Shown: positions 36,308 to 47,528, counted from the stretch's first letter. The stretch: DNA of 64,000 nt from Hydrogenophilus sp. (GCA_020725265.1 DYFK01000001.1:40869-104868), one strand, 5' to 3'. Notes: generated by a model not told the origin, from the sequence alone. Translations and numbers: made by a program.

Positions 36308-37465
36308 ATGCCACAGCCAACCCACACCCGCGCCGACGGCCATCGCCGCCTGCTTCCCGCCATCCTCGCCGGACTGATCGCCACCGGCCTGGCGCACGCC
36401 CAGTCGCCCTATTACAACCCGGCCAACCAAGCCAGTCCGACCGGCCGCACGCTCGGCTACGAACTCAACAGGACCGTCGGCTGCCCGGGGCGCGGCATTC
36501 TCGAAACCCCATGCGCGGAACCCGTGGCGACCGCGCCCAAGCCATCCACGCAACCGACGCCACAACCGGCGCCACGCCCACTCGACAGCGATGGCGACGG
36601 CGTGCCCGACGAGCGCGACCGTTGCCCGGGCACGCCGACCGGCGCGCCGGTCGATGCCCAGGGTTGCGAACCGGACAGCGACGGCGACGGTGTCGCCAAC
36701 CGGCTCGACCATTGCCCGGGCACCCCGGCCGGCGCCAGGGTCGACGCCAGGGGCTGCGAGTTCGACAGCGACGGCGACGGCGTCGTCGACCGCCTCGACC
36801 AATGCCCGAACACCCCGGCCGGCGCCAGGGTCGATGCCAAGGGCTGCGAACTCGACAGCGACGGCGACGGCGTCGTCGACCGCCTCGACCAATGTCCGAA
36901 CACCCCGGCCGGCGCCAGGGTCGACGCCAGGGGCTGCGAACTCGACAGCGATGGCGACGGCGTCGTCGACCGCCTCGATCAGTGCCCGGATACGCCGGCC
37001 GGCGCCAGGGTCGACGCCAAGGGCTGCGAACTCGACAGCGATGGCGATGGTGTCGTCGACCGCCTCGACCAGTGCCCGGACACCCCGGCCGGCGACCGCG
37101 TCGATGCCCAGGGCTGTTCGCTACCCGGCACCCTGGTGCTCAAGGGCGTCCACTTCGATTTCGCCAAGGCCAACCTGCGCGCCGACGCCCGCGCCAGTCT
37201 GGCTGAAACCGTCGCCCTGCTCAGGCGCTATCCGGGCATGAAGGTGGAAATCGCCGGCCATACCGACAGTCGCGGCAGTGACGAGCGCAATCAGGAATTG
37301 TCGGAACGCCGTGCCCAAGCGGTCATGGACCACCTGATCGGCGAGGGCATCCCGGCCGAGCGGCTCAGCGCGCGCGGCTACGGGGAAAGCGAACCGGTGG
37401 CCGACAACCGCGCGCATGCCGGTCGTGCCCTCAACCGTCGGGTCGAACTGCGCATCCTGAACTGA
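36308..37465 (+). CDS. OmpA-family outer-membrane protein with six TSP3-like calcium repeats
   Basis: A 385-residue exported protein. A signal peptide ends near LAHA. A short Cys-containing region is followed by six tandem 30-residue repeats with DSDGDGVxDRxDxCP, the thrombospondin type-3 calcium-binding pattern. A C-terminal OmpA domain binds peptidoglycan (FDFAKANLRADA, IAGHTDSRGSDERNQELSER). Each repeat has two Cys, probably disulfide-linked. The repeats would form a rigid, Ca-dependent stalk between the cell wall and a distal element. I used the ATG at 36308 because the signal peptide is then of normal length; an ATG at 36248, 5 bp after mscL, is the alternative. Confidence 0.9.
   Translation: MPQPTHTRADGHRRLLPAILAGLIATGLAHAQSPYYNPANQASPTGRTLGYELNRTVGCPGRGILETPCAEPVATAPKPSTQPTPQPAPRPLDSDGDGVPDERDRCPGTPTGAPVDAQGCEPDSDGDGVANRLDHCPGTPAGARVDARGCEFDSDGDGVVDRLDQCPNTPAGARVDAKGCELDSDGDGVVDRLDQCPNTPAGARVDARGCELDSDGDGVVDRLDQCPDTPAGARVDAKGCELDSDGDGVVDRLDQCPDTPAGDRVDAQGCSLPGTLVLKGVHFDFAKANLRADARASLAETVALLRRYPGMKVEIAGHTDSRGSDERNQELSERRAQAVMDHLIGEGIPAERLSARGYGESEPVADNRAHAGRALNRRVELRILN
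36584..37123. repeat. Six tandem 90-bp repeats in the OmpA-family gene
   Basis: Six in-frame 90-bp units code for the DSDGDG…GC repeat. Units 3-5 are nearly identical at the DNA level. Units 1, 2 and 6 differ more. In-frame length means copy number could change without breaking the protein. Confidence 0.95.
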
Positions 37466-37487
37466 CCAGCCGGCCCGGCGCCGTCCG

Positions 37488-38534
37488 TCAGCCCTCGCCC
37501 CGCCGATCGTGGCCATCCCGGCCGCGATCCGGCATGGGCATGGCCGCCGCCAGCAACGCCAACAACCCACGCGCCCAGCCCACCCTGCGCACCGGCCCGG
37601 TGACGGACGCGCGCGCGCGCCGCATCGGGTTGGTCGAGCCAAGCTCGGTCAGTGTGAACGCCAGCGCCTGTCGCCAATCCGGATCGAGATCCCGGCCCGC
37701 CATGCGATCCGCCAACGCGCGCGCGTTGGCGACAGCCTGCCAATGGGTACGCCGGCCCCGCCGAAGCTGTTCGCTCGGGCGCCTGAAAAAACCGGCGATC
37801 CGCGCACCCCAACTGGCCGCGCCAATGGTGTTGCCGGCATGGAGCCGGTAATCGCCGAGCGGGCGATCCACCACCACCAGGGTTCCAACGGCCGCCGCCA
37901 GCAACGCCAGCCACCAGTCGTGATGCTCCACCGCGCGCGGGCGCGGCAACGCGAAATCGAGCAACGCCCGGTTGCCGAGCATGGCGCAGCCGGGAATCAG
38001 GTTCATGGCCAGCAGCCAGCGCGCATCCTTGTCGATGCCCGACAGGGCCGGACGCGCCCGGCTGGCATCGAAGCCGGACCGGGCCAGACAGCGGCCGTTG
38101 GCGTCGACCCAGGCGAGGTCGGAGAAGATCAGGATCGGCTGCTCCCGCCCACGCATGGCCGCGACCCGCCGGTATTCCGCCCGCAACACCGCGAGCTTGT
38201 CCGGATACCAGAAATCGTCCTGATCGCTCAGCGCGAACATGCGCGCGTCCTCGGCCCGGGCGGCTTCCATCAGCGCGAAGAAATTGCCGGCCGCGCCCAG
38301 GCGTCCTCCGGGTTCATCGAGCACCCGGATGCGGCTGTCCATGGCCGCCGCCGCGTCGATCAGCCGCCGGGTGCCGTCCGAACTGCCATCGTCCCGGATC
38401 AGCAGACGCCAGTCCGAATCCTGCTGCGCGCGGATGCTGTCCAGTTGCGCGCGGAGATGTTCGCCACCCTGGTAGGTTGCCAGCAGGATATGGATGGGGG
38501 TCCGGTTTGGGGTCCAGTCAGGCGGCGCGGGCAT
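37488..38534 (-). CDS. Glycosyltransferase family 2 protein (rhamnosyltransferase-like)
   Basis: A 348-residue GT-A-fold glycosyltransferase. It shows IHILLATYQGGEHLRAQLDS, LIRDDGSSDGTRRLID, FALSDQDDFWYPDKL (the DXD-like nucleotide-sugar site), CAMLGNRALL and VEHHDWWLALLA. The pattern resembles rhamnosyltransferases of O-antigen or surface glycan synthesis. It is followed by the GT4 gene on the same strand, 6 bp upstream at 38541, so the two are co-transcribed. Confidence 0.88.
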   Translation of the reverse strand: MPAPPDWTPNRTPIHILLATYQGGEHLRAQLDSIRAQQDSDWRLLIRDDGSSDGTRRLIDAAAAMDSRIRVLDEPGGRLGAAGNFFALMEAARAEDARMFALSDQDDFWYPDKLAVLRAEYRRVAAMRGREQPILIFSDLAWVDANGRCLARSGFDASRARPALSGIDKDARWLLAMNLIPGCAMLGNRALLDFALPRPRAVEHHDWWLALLAAAVGTLVVVDRPLGDYRLHAGNTIGAASWGARIAGFFRRPSEQLRRGRRTHWQAVANARALADRMAGRDLDPDWRQALAFTLTELGSTNPMRRARASVTGPVRRVGWARGLLALLAAAMPMPDRGRDGHDRRGEG

Positions 38535-38540
38535 GGCCGG

Positions 38541-39677
38541 TCAGGGTTCGATCGTCGGGCCCAGACCGAGCATCTCGCTGATGCGCCGGTTCACCCGATG
38601 GACATCGAAACAGGCTTCCGCGCGCGCGCGCGCGGCCTGGCCCATGCTCTCGATCAAGGCTGGATCAGCGATGAAGCGCGCCATCGCCGCCGTCAGCGCG
38701 TCGACATCGCGGGGGGGCACCAGCAGGCCGCTGACACCATGCTCGATCGCGTCGCGGCAGCCCGGGGTGTCGGTGGTGATCACCGCGCGCGCCATGGCCA
38801 TCGCCTCCTGGATGCTCCGGGGCATGCCCTCCCGGTACCAGGTCGGCAGGACGAACACACTCGCCTGGGCCAGCCAGGGACGCACATCGGCGACATGCGC
38901 CCGCCATTCGATCACCCCCTCGGCATGCCAGGCGCGCAATCGCGCTTCGCCGACGCTGTCCGGGTTGAGATCGGGACTGCCCAGCAGCAGGAAACGCGCC
39001 GAGGGATGCTGTCGGCGCAAACACCGGGCCGCCTCCACGAACACTTCGACGCCCTTCTGGCGGAGCAGGCGCGCGACCAGGATGAAGCAAGGCGGTTCAA
39101 GCACGGCCGGCGCGGGCGCGAAATGGCTCAGATCGACGCCGATGCCGCCGAGCAGGATCGCCTTTTCCCGATCGACCATGCCGGCGTCGACAAACAACGC
39201 GACGTCATCGCGGTTCAGGAACAACACGCCGCGCGCCGACGCCAGCGCCAGCCGGTACAGCCGGGTCACCAGCGCGCGCAGCCATTTCCGCTTCAGGCCA
39301 TCGGCGCCTTCGGCGAACACATAGCCCGCGCCCTCGACCATCGCGTACCGACGCGGAACCCCGGCGAAGCGGGCGGCGAGCGTGCCGTAAATGACCGGTT
39401 TGATGAAATACGCCAGCGTGCGGTCCGGATTCAGGCGGCGCAACAGCCTCGCCAGTCCGATCAGATCGCGCAGGTCGCGCAACGGGCGCAGGCCGGCGCG
39501 TTCCATCCGGAAATCCACCGGACGCGCCCCCAGTTCCGCCACCCGGGCACGGCTGTCGGCATCGAAATCGGGCGCGAGCGCGTAAACCACGTGCCCGGCC
39601 GCCACCCAGTCGCGGATCAGCGGCCCACGGAAATTGTGGAGCGAGAACGCCTGGGTCGTGATCAATCCGATTTTCAT
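38541..39677 (-). CDS. Glycosyltransferase family 4 protein
   Basis: A 378-residue GT-B-fold glycosyltransferase. The N-terminal domain starts KIGLITTQAFSLHNFRGPLI. The C-terminal GT1-type domain shows FILVARLLRQKGVEVFVEAA, VFVLPTWYREGMPRSIQEAMAM (EX7E-like) and PGCRDAIEHGVSGLLVPPRD. It resembles transferases that add N-acetylated hexoses during O-antigen assembly. It lies 6 bp upstream of the GT2 gene. Confidence 0.9.
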   Translation of the reverse strand: MKIGLITTQAFSLHNFRGPLIRDWVAAGHVVYALAPDFDADSRARVAELGARPVDFRMERAGLRPLRDLRDLIGLARLLRRLNPDRTLAYFIKPVIYGTLAARFAGVPRRYAMVEGAGYVFAEGADGLKRKWLRALVTRLYRLALASARGVLFLNRDDVALFVDAGMVDREKAILLGGIGVDLSHFAPAPAVLEPPCFILVARLLRQKGVEVFVEAARCLRRQHPSARFLLLGSPDLNPDSVGEARLRAWHAEGVIEWRAHVADVRPWLAQASVFVLPTWYREGMPRSIQEAMAMARAVITTDTPGCRDAIEHGVSGLLVPPRDVDALTAAMARFIADPALIESMGQAARARAEACFDVHRVNRRISEMLGLGPTIEP

Positions 39678-39776
39678 CTCGATCCGCACGCCATCACTTG
39701 CTCCCCCTCGTAACGCCAAGTGGCATGGCGGGCCGGCGCGAACCATGCACGCGGAGCGCAACCGTCACGGCAAACG

Positions 39777-39806
39777 AAAACGGCCCAGGCGATGAAGCCT
39801 GGGCCG
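39777..39806 (-). terminator. Intrinsic terminator after tRNA-Arg
   Basis: On the reverse strand a perfect 10-bp stem CGGCCCAGGC/GCCTGGGCCG with a six-base loop is followed by TTTTCGTTTG. It lies a few bases after the tRNA 3' end. Confidence 0.88.
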
Positions 39807-39814
39807 TTGATTTC

Positions 39815-39891
39815 TGGCGCGCTCGGCAGGATTCGAACCCACGACCCCCTGGTTCGTAGCCAGGTACTCTATCCAACTGAGCTACGAGCGC
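39815..39891 (-). tRNA. tRNA-Arg (anticodon ACG)
   Basis: A complete 77-base cloverleaf on the reverse strand. Acceptor GCGCTCG/CGAGCGC, D-arm GCTC…GAGT, anticodon stem CCTGG/CCAGG with loop CTACGAA (anticodon ACG, to inosine), T-arm GTGGG TTCGAAT CCTGC, encoded CCA. A terminator follows. Confidence 0.97.
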
Positions 39892-39948
39892 GCAAAGAGC
39901 GGCGCATTATAAATGAACCGGTGCGGGTTGCAAGTCCCGGGGAACCGG

Positions 39949-42672
39949 TCAGACCGCTTCCCCGAAAACGTCGCGCCAAAGCGCCTTGACCGCGAGGATT
40001 TCCTGGCCGAGCCCGCCGTGTTCGGCGCGCGCGTGTTCGGCACCCTGCAACTTGAGGGCGTGCTGACGGCGGCGCAGTTCACGGTAGGCGTCGCCGGCGG
40101 CGCGGGCGATTTCGTCGGGAATCAGGCCGAGTTCACCGGCGCGCCGGAGCAGGGCGATGTTGCCGATGTTGGCGGTCATCTCCGGATGTTGGGCGGCATG
40201 CGCGAGCACCAGGTACTGGACGGCGAATTCGACGTCGACCAGGCCGCCGCGGTCGTGCTTGAGATCGAACAGGCCGCTCGGGTTGGGATGGCCGTCGAGC
40301 ATCTTCTGGCGCATGACGAGGACGTCGGCGCGCAGTGTTTCGGGGTCGCGGGGTTGCGCCAGCACGGCGGCGCGGATGACCTCGAAACGTTCGCCGACGC
40401 GGCGGTCGCCACAGCAGAAGCGGGCACGGGTCAGGGCCTGATGTTCCCAGGTCCAGGCCTGACGGCGCTGGTAATCGTCGAACGCCTCGATACCGCTGAC
40501 CAGCAAGCCGGCGGCGCCATCCGGACGCAGGCGCAAATCGGTTTCGTAGAGGATGCCGGCGGCGGTCGGCGTGCTCATCCAGGTGTTCAGACGCTTGCCC
40601 AGACGGGCGTAGATGTCCTGCGCGTCCGGGTGGTTGTCGTCGTGCAGAAAGACAATGTCGAGGTCGGAGGCGTAGCCGAGCTCGCGGCCGCCCAGCTTGC
40701 CGTAGGCGATCACCGCGAACGCCGGCGTCTCCCGGTGACGGCCGGACAGCGACGGCCAGACCAGGTCGAGCGTGGCGCCGAGCAGCAGGTCGGCCAGGTC
40801 GGAGAGGTGATCGGACAGTTTTTCCACGGTCCACAGCCCGGCCAGATCCTGGGCGAGCAGGCGGAAGGTTTCCGATTGCTTGAAATGGCGCAGTTCGTCC
40901 ATCGAGCGCTCGACGTCGCCCTCGAAGCCGATCAGGCGCTGGCGCAGTTCCTCGCGCGCGCGCGGCCAGTCGGGCGGCGCCAGCAGCTGGCGACTGTCGA
41001 GCAGCCCGTCGAGCAGGTGCGGCTGGCGGACCAGATAGTGGGCGGCCCAGGGACTGGCGCTGAGCAGGCGCGCGAGCTGGCGCAGCGATTGCGGATATTC
41101 CTTGAGCAAGGCCAGATAGGGCGCGCGCCGGGCGATGGCTTCGAGCAGGTCAAGGATGCGCGTGAGCGTGTCGAGCGCGTTCGGGTAGCCGCCGGCGACC
41201 TGGATGAGCGGCGGCAGCAGGCCGTCGAGGGCGGCCTTGTTGCCAGCCGGCAGACTGGCGTAGCGGGCGCCGCCACGGAACGCGAGCAGGCGATCGAGCG
41301 CGGCGCTGGCGGTGTCGGCGTCACGGTAGCCGGCCAGCATCAGCCGTTCGCGGGCGTCGTCGGCGGGCAGGTCGCACAGGCCGGCCAGGACATGGCCGGT
41401 CTGATCCTCCTGGGGCGCGCCGAACACCTGTTCGAACTGGCCGGAGACCTTGCGCCGCAACGGATCGAGACGGGCGCGCAGGTCATGCCAGTCGGCGAAC
41501 CCCATGGCCTCGGCGACGCGCCGGCGATCGTCGTCGCCAGCCGGCAGCATCTGGGTCTGGGCGTCGTCCAGGTATTGCAGGCGATGTTCCAGATTGCGCA
41601 GGAAGACATAGGCGGCCTCCAGCTCCTCGGCCTGTTGCTCGGGAATCAGGCCATAGGCGGCGAGCTGGTGCAGCAGGGTGCGGGTCGGACGCATGCGCAG
41701 GGAGATGTGCTGGCCACCGCGGATGAGCTGGAAGACCTGGGCGATGAACTCGATTTCGCGGATGCCACCGGGACCGAGCTTGATGTTGTCGGCCATGTCC
41801 TTGCGCGCCACCTCGCGGCGGATCTGGGCGTGCAGGTCGCGCATCGCGCCGAACGCCCCGAAATCCAGATACTTGCGGAAGACGAAGGGGACGCGCAGCT
41901 TTTCCAGCTCGGCGATCCGCGATTCGTCGCCGGTGAGCGCGCGGCCCTTGATCCAGGCATAGCGTTCCCATTCGCGCGCCTGGGCGTAGAAATACTCCTC
42001 CAGCATGGCGAAGCTGGACACCAGCGGTCCGGAATCCCCGTAGGGCCGCAGGCGCATGTCGACCCGGAACACGTAACCGTCGCCGGTGTTGTCGTCGAGC
42101 GCCTTGATCAGACGTTTGCCGAGCCGGGTGAAGAACTCGAAATTGCCGATCCGGCGCACCGGCCGTTCGGATTCGCCGGGCGCCAGCCCGGTTTCGCCCT
42201 CTTCCGGAAAGACGAAGATCAGGTCGATGTCGGACGAGGCGTTCAGCTCGCCGCCGCCCAGCTTGCCCATGCCGACCACGATCAGGCGTTGCGGCCGGCC
42301 GGCGGCGTCGAGCGGCTCGCCGTGGGCGGCGGCCAGTTCGCGATGGTGGAATTCCAGCGCCGCGCGCAGCGTTACTTCGGCCAGCGCGGTCAGCGTGCGG
42401 GTGACTTCGGCCAGATCGGCCAGACCATTCAGGTCTCGCGCCAGCACGCGCGCGAACACGCGCTCGCGCAGACGGCGCAGATGACGCTTGAGACCGTCGT
42501 CGTCGGCGATGCCGCTGGCCAGTTCGTCGAGCATCTCCTGGCGGGTCACCGGCTCGGCCAGCTTCTCGCGCAGCGCGTTGGCCAGTTCCGGGCGGGCCTG
42601 AAGGCGCGCGGCGAGCCAACGGCTGTAGGCGGCGGCGCGGGAAAGCATGTCCTGGACTGGCGGCAAACTCAT
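39949..42672 (-). CDS. glnE: Bifunctional glutamine synthetase adenylyltransferase/deadenylase GlnE
   Basis: GlnE attaches AMP to glutamine synthetase or removes it, in answer to PII signals. The 907-residue protein has two nucleotidyltransferase domains, one near each end. The N-terminal motif is GKLGGGELNASSDIDLIF, and the C-terminal one GKLGGRELGYASDLDIVF. Between and after them lie GlnE-typical helical regions (RDLHAQIRREVARKDMADN; GPGGIREIEFIAQV; RGGLVDVEFAVQYLV). The length is close to E. coli (946). The ATG at 42672 is preferred to a TTG twelve bases upstream. It is divergent from acs. Confidence 0.96.
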   Translation of the reverse strand: MSLPPVQDMLSRAAAYSRWLAARLQARPELANALREKLAEPVTRQEMLDELASGIADDDGLKRHLRRLRERVFARVLARDLNGLADLAEVTRTLTALAEVTLRAALEFHHRELAAAHGEPLDAAGRPQRLIVVGMGKLGGGELNASSDIDLIFVFPEEGETGLAPGESERPVRRIGNFEFFTRLGKRLIKALDDNTGDGYVFRVDMRLRPYGDSGPLVSSFAMLEEYFYAQAREWERYAWIKGRALTGDESRIAELEKLRVPFVFRKYLDFGAFGAMRDLHAQIRREVARKDMADNIKLGPGGIREIEFIAQVFQLIRGGQHISLRMRPTRTLLHQLAAYGLIPEQQAEELEAAYVFLRNLEHRLQYLDDAQTQMLPAGDDDRRRVAEAMGFADWHDLRARLDPLRRKVSGQFEQVFGAPQEDQTGHVLAGLCDLPADDARERLMLAGYRDADTASAALDRLLAFRGGARYASLPAGNKAALDGLLPPLIQVAGGYPNALDTLTRILDLLEAIARRAPYLALLKEYPQSLRQLARLLSASPWAAHYLVRQPHLLDGLLDSRQLLAPPDWPRAREELRQRLIGFEGDVERSMDELRHFKQSETFRLLAQDLAGLWTVEKLSDHLSDLADLLLGATLDLVWPSLSGRHRETPAFAVIAYGKLGGRELGYASDLDIVFLHDDNHPDAQDIYARLGKRLNTWMSTPTAAGILYETDLRLRPDGAAGLLVSGIEAFDDYQRRQAWTWEHQALTRARFCCGDRRVGERFEVIRAAVLAQPRDPETLRADVLVMRQKMLDGHPNPSGLFDLKHDRGGLVDVEFAVQYLVLAHAAQHPEMTANIGNIALLRRAGELGLIPDEIARAAGDAYRELRRRQHALKLQGAEHARAEHGGLGQEILAVKALWRDVFGEAV

Positions 42673-42777
42673 GTTGCGGTGCAAAATGCCAAAAATCGGG
42701 AAGTGGCCTAATTTTGCCGCTTCCTTGGGGGAGGAAGCGATTCATTCTTCAATCCGACGTCTGAGGAGACGCACGAC

Positions 42778-44766
<1,989 letters not shown>

Positions 44767-44784
44767 ACCCGAGACGGTCCCTCG

Positions 44785-44810
44785 AAAAAGGCGGCCACGG
44801 CCGCTTTTTT
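44785..44810 (+). terminator. Intrinsic terminator after acs
   Basis: GCGGCC/GGCCGC stem with a two-base AC loop, preceded by A and followed by six T. It lies shortly after the acs stop codon. Confidence 0.9.
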
Positions 44811-44890
44811 CGTATCCGCGCCGCCGCCGCGCGCCAACCGCCCGGAATCCCCGGCCCGGCAGCCATTCCCTTCAGCCATTACAATCCGGC

Positions 44891-46411
44891 ATGCCCGACC
44901 GCCAGCCACTCCCCCCTCCGTCCCCGATCGCCACCGAAGAGGACGCGGCCAACGCGCCGTCCTTCGATCGGCTCCCGCTGGCCGCCGCCATGCTCGAGAA
45001 CCTGCGCCGGCTCGGCTATCTGACCATGACGCCGGTGCAGGCCGAGAGTCTGCCGCTGACCCTGGCCGGACATGATCTCATCGCCCAGGCCAAGACCGGC
45101 AGCGGCAAGACGGCGGCGTTCGCGCTGCCGCTGCTGACCAAGCTGAATCCGCGCCGGTTCGCGGTTCAGGCGCTGGTCCTGTGCCCGACCCGGGAGCTGG
45201 CCGATCAGGTCTGCCGGGAAATCCGCCGGCTGGCGCGGGCGGAGGACAACATCAAGATCCTGTCGCTGGTCGGCGGCAGCACCATGCGTCCACAGATGGC
45301 CAGCCTGGAACACGGCGCCCATATCGTGGTGGGCACGCCGGGCCGGATCATGGACCACCTTCAACGCGGCAGCCTGAACCTGGAATCGCTCCACACCCTG
45401 GTGTTCGACGAAGCCGACCGCATGCTCGACATGGGCTTCCTGAACGACATGGTGTTCGTGGCCCGGCAATGCCCCGGCAAGCGTCAGACCCTACTGTTTT
45501 CAGCGACCTTCCCCGATGGCGTCGAACAACTGGCCCGACAGTTCCTGCGCCAGCCCAGAACCGTGAAACTGCCGGAGCGGCACGAGGCCGACAAGATCCG
45601 CCAGCGCTTCTACGAAGTCAGCGGCGAGAACCGGCTGGAAGCGGTCGCCCGCCTGCTCGAACACTATCGCCCGGTCTCCACCCTGGCCTTCTGCAACACC
45701 CGCCGGCAATGCCGCGACCTCCTCAAGGTGCTGCGCGAGCGCGGTTTCCACGCCCTGGCGCTGCACGGCGAGATGGAACAGCGCGAGCGCGACCAGGTGC
45801 TGGTCCTGTTCGCCAATCGCAGCTGCTCGGTGCTGGTGGCGACCGACGTCGCCGCGCGCGGGCTCGACATCGCCGATCTGGAGGCGGTCATCAACGTCGA
45901 CGTGACGCCCGACCCGGAAGTCCACGTCCACCGCATCGGCCGCACCGGCCGCGCCGACCGGAACGGCTGGGCGCTGAGCCTGGCCAGCGCCAACCAGCGA
46001 CGACGGGTCGACGACATCGCCCGGGAGCTGGGCACCCAGGTGGAATGGCATGACCTCGCCGAACTGACGGCGGAGGCCGGCGGAACGGCGCGCCAGCCAC
46101 TGTTGCCGCCAATGGCGACCTTGCAGATCCTGGGCGGCCGCAAGGACAAGCTCCGCCCCGGCGACGTGCTCGGCGCGCTCACCGGCGAAGCCGGCTTCAG
46201 CGCCGCTCAGGTCGGCAAGATCACCATCACGGAATTCCACACCTACGTGGCGGTGGCCCGCCAGGTCGCCGAGGCGGCCCGGCGACGCCTGTCCGAAGTC
46301 GGCATCAAGGGCAGAAGCGTCAAGGTCCGCATCCTGGAAATTCCCGACGAAACCCGCCCGGAGACGGCATCGCGCGCCAACGCCAGTCTCCGCCGCAAAC
46401 CCAAACCCTGA
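44891..46411 (+). CDS. dbpA: ATP-dependent RNA helicase DbpA
   Basis: A 506-residue DEAD-box helicase with all core motifs: FDRLPLAAAMLENL, AKTGSGKTAAF (motif I), PTRELA (Ia), DEADRMLDMGF (II), SATFPD (III), ATDVAARGLDI (V) and HRIGRTGR (VI). A C-terminal DbpA RNA-binding domain follows (about 430-495: TLQILGGRKDKLRPGDVLGAL, GKITITEFHTYVAV). That domain binds hairpin 92 of 23S rRNA, so its role is in 50S assembly. The acidic-basic tail is unstructured. Confidence 0.94.
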   Translation: MPDRQPLPPPSPIATEEDAANAPSFDRLPLAAAMLENLRRLGYLTMTPVQAESLPLTLAGHDLIAQAKTGSGKTAAFALPLLTKLNPRRFAVQALVLCPTRELADQVCREIRRLARAEDNIKILSLVGGSTMRPQMASLEHGAHIVVGTPGRIMDHLQRGSLNLESLHTLVFDEADRMLDMGFLNDMVFVARQCPGKRQTLLFSATFPDGVEQLARQFLRQPRTVKLPERHEADKIRQRFYEVSGENRLEAVARLLEHYRPVSTLAFCNTRRQCRDLLKVLRERGFHALALHGEMEQRERDQVLVLFANRSCSVLVATDVAARGLDIADLEAVINVDVTPDPEVHVHRIGRTGRADRNGWALSLASANQRRRVDDIARELGTQVEWHDLAELTAEAGGTARQPLLPPMATLQILGGRKDKLRPGDVLGALTGEAGFSAAQVGKITITEFHTYVAVARQVAEAARRRLSEVGIKGRSVKVRILEIPDETRPETASRANASLRRKPKP

Positions 46412-46434
46412 CCGGAACCCGATCGAGACACATC

Positions 46435-46824
46435 ATGAAATGGCTGTTCAGAACCTTCTTCAAGACCCTCCGCCTGATTCTCGGACCGATCCTGTTGCTG
46501 CTCGAACGGCTATCCGTGGTCAAGGGCCTGACGCGATCGCCCGAAGCACAGGCCGAAGTCGATCGGCAATGCCGGGATCTGGCGCTCTACCAGTTCCGGA
46601 CCTGTCCGTTCTGCATCAAGGTACGTCAGGAAATCCGCCGACTGTCGCTCAACATCGAACTGCGCGACGCCCAAGCCGACGACGTCCACAGGCAGGCGCT
46701 GATCGAGGGCGGCGGCCGCGCCATGGTGCCCTGCCTGCGCATCGCCGACGGTAACGGTGGCGCGCGCTGGATGTACGAATCCGGTGACATCATCGCCTAC
46801 CTGCGCGAGCGGTTCGGGGCGTGA
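46435..46824 (+). CDS. Glutaredoxin-like protein with N-terminal hydrophobic anchor
   Basis: A 129-residue thioredoxin-fold protein. A hydrophobic amphipathic N-terminal segment (FRTFFKTLRLILGPILLLLERL) is followed by the GST-N/glutaredoxin domain with the active site RTCPFCIKVRQEI and the cis-Pro segment GGRAMVPCLRIAD. SGDIIAYLRERF ends the domain. The CPFC motif and fold match bacterial glutaredoxin-related proteins near the membrane. Its stop overlaps the start of the exonuclease as GTGA. Confidence 0.87.
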   Translation: MKWLFRTFFKTLRLILGPILLLLERLSVVKGLTRSPEAQAEVDRQCRDLALYQFRTCPFCIKVRQEIRRLSLNIELRDAQADDVHRQALIEGGGRAMVPCLRIADGNGGARWMYESGDIIAYLRERFGA

Positions 46825-47477
46825 CCGGCGCGCCGCCGTCGGCCTTCCCCGCCCTGTCCGCCGAGGACGTCGCCGCGCTGCCGATCCGGCGCTATGAAGG
46901 CGAAATCCACCTGCCGACCTCGGCGGCGGAACTCGAACGGGCCATGACCGAACTCCGCCGCGACACGGTGCTCGGCTTCGACACCGAAACCCGCCCGGCC
47001 TTCCGCAAGGGCGAACACTATCCGCCCAGCCTGGTCCAGATCGCCGGTTCCCGCGCGGTCCATCTGTTCCCGATCCAGCGTCTGGATTGCACCGCCGCGC
47101 TGGCCGAGCTGATCGATCATGCCGGCATCATCAAGGTCGGCGTGGCCCTGGCCCACGACCTGCGGGAACTGAACAGGGTCATGCCGATCGAGCCGGCGGG
47201 CATCGTCGACCTCGGCCGCGTCGCCCGTCGTCATGGCATCCGCCAGACCGGCCTGCGCAATCTGGCCGCCCGCTTCCTGGGGCTGCGCATCCCCAAGGGT
47301 CAGCGCACCACCAACTGGGCATCGCCGCGTCTGACGCCGGCCCAGCTCCGCTATGCCGCCACCGATGCATGGATCGCGCGCGAGCTCTACCGGCGCTTCG
47401 AGAGCGCTGGCTGGTTGACGCCCGCCGACGTCACCGCGCACAAAAAAATCATGGAGAAGGACGCCGGGCACCCTTGA
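46821..47477 (+). CDS. RNase D-like 3'-5' exonuclease domain protein
   Basis: A 218-residue DnaQ-like (DEDDy) exonuclease: LGFDTETRP (Exo I), VGVALAHDLREL (Exo II) and LRYAATDAWIARELY (Exo III with the catalytic Tyr-x3-Asp). It lacks HRDC domains and so differs from full-length RNase D. The start is a GTG at 46821, overlapping the glutaredoxin-like stop, which suggests translational coupling. Confidence 0.9.
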   Translation: MTGAPPSAFPALSAEDVAALPIRRYEGEIHLPTSAAELERAMTELRRDTVLGFDTETRPAFRKGEHYPPSLVQIAGSRAVHLFPIQRLDCTAALAELIDHAGIIKVGVALAHDLRELNRVMPIEPAGIVDLGRVARRHGIRQTGLRNLAARFLGLRIPKGQRTTNWASPRLTPAQLRYAATDAWIARELYRRFESAGWLTPADVTAHKKIMEKDAGHP

Positions 47478-47502
47478 AATAGGAACGGCCCATCCCTACC
47501 AT
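47474..47502 (+). promoter_or_regulatory. Putative sigma-70 promoter of groES-groEL
   Basis: TTGAAA (47474-47479) is followed after 17 bases by TACCAT (47497-47502). The -10 box touches the left arm of the CIRCE element, so a bound HrcA would block RNA polymerase. The -35 box lies at the end of the preceding exonuclease gene. Confidence 0.6.
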
Positions 47503-47528
47503 TAGCACTCGCTGGAGGTGAGTGCTAA
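47502..47528 (+). promoter_or_regulatory. CIRCE operator (HrcA binding site)
   Basis: An exact match to TTAGCACTC-N9-GAGTGCTAA, the CIRCE consensus. HrcA binds here and represses the groE operon until heat shock. It lies about 70 bases before the groES start. Confidence 0.97.

Noticed and set aside
36584..37123. Regular DNA repeats considered as a CRISPR array
   Set aside because: The 90-bp units are contiguous, in-frame and coding, without unique spacers.
39913..42711. 932-residue forward frame opposite glnE
   Set aside because: The reverse strand carries two intact GlnE nucleotidyltransferase motifs.
47473..47496. Sigma-32 promoter ahead of groES (CTTGAAA … CCCAT)
   Set aside because: The spacing is only about 9 bases, too short for the usual sigma-32 promoter; sigma-70 with a 17-base spacer fits better.
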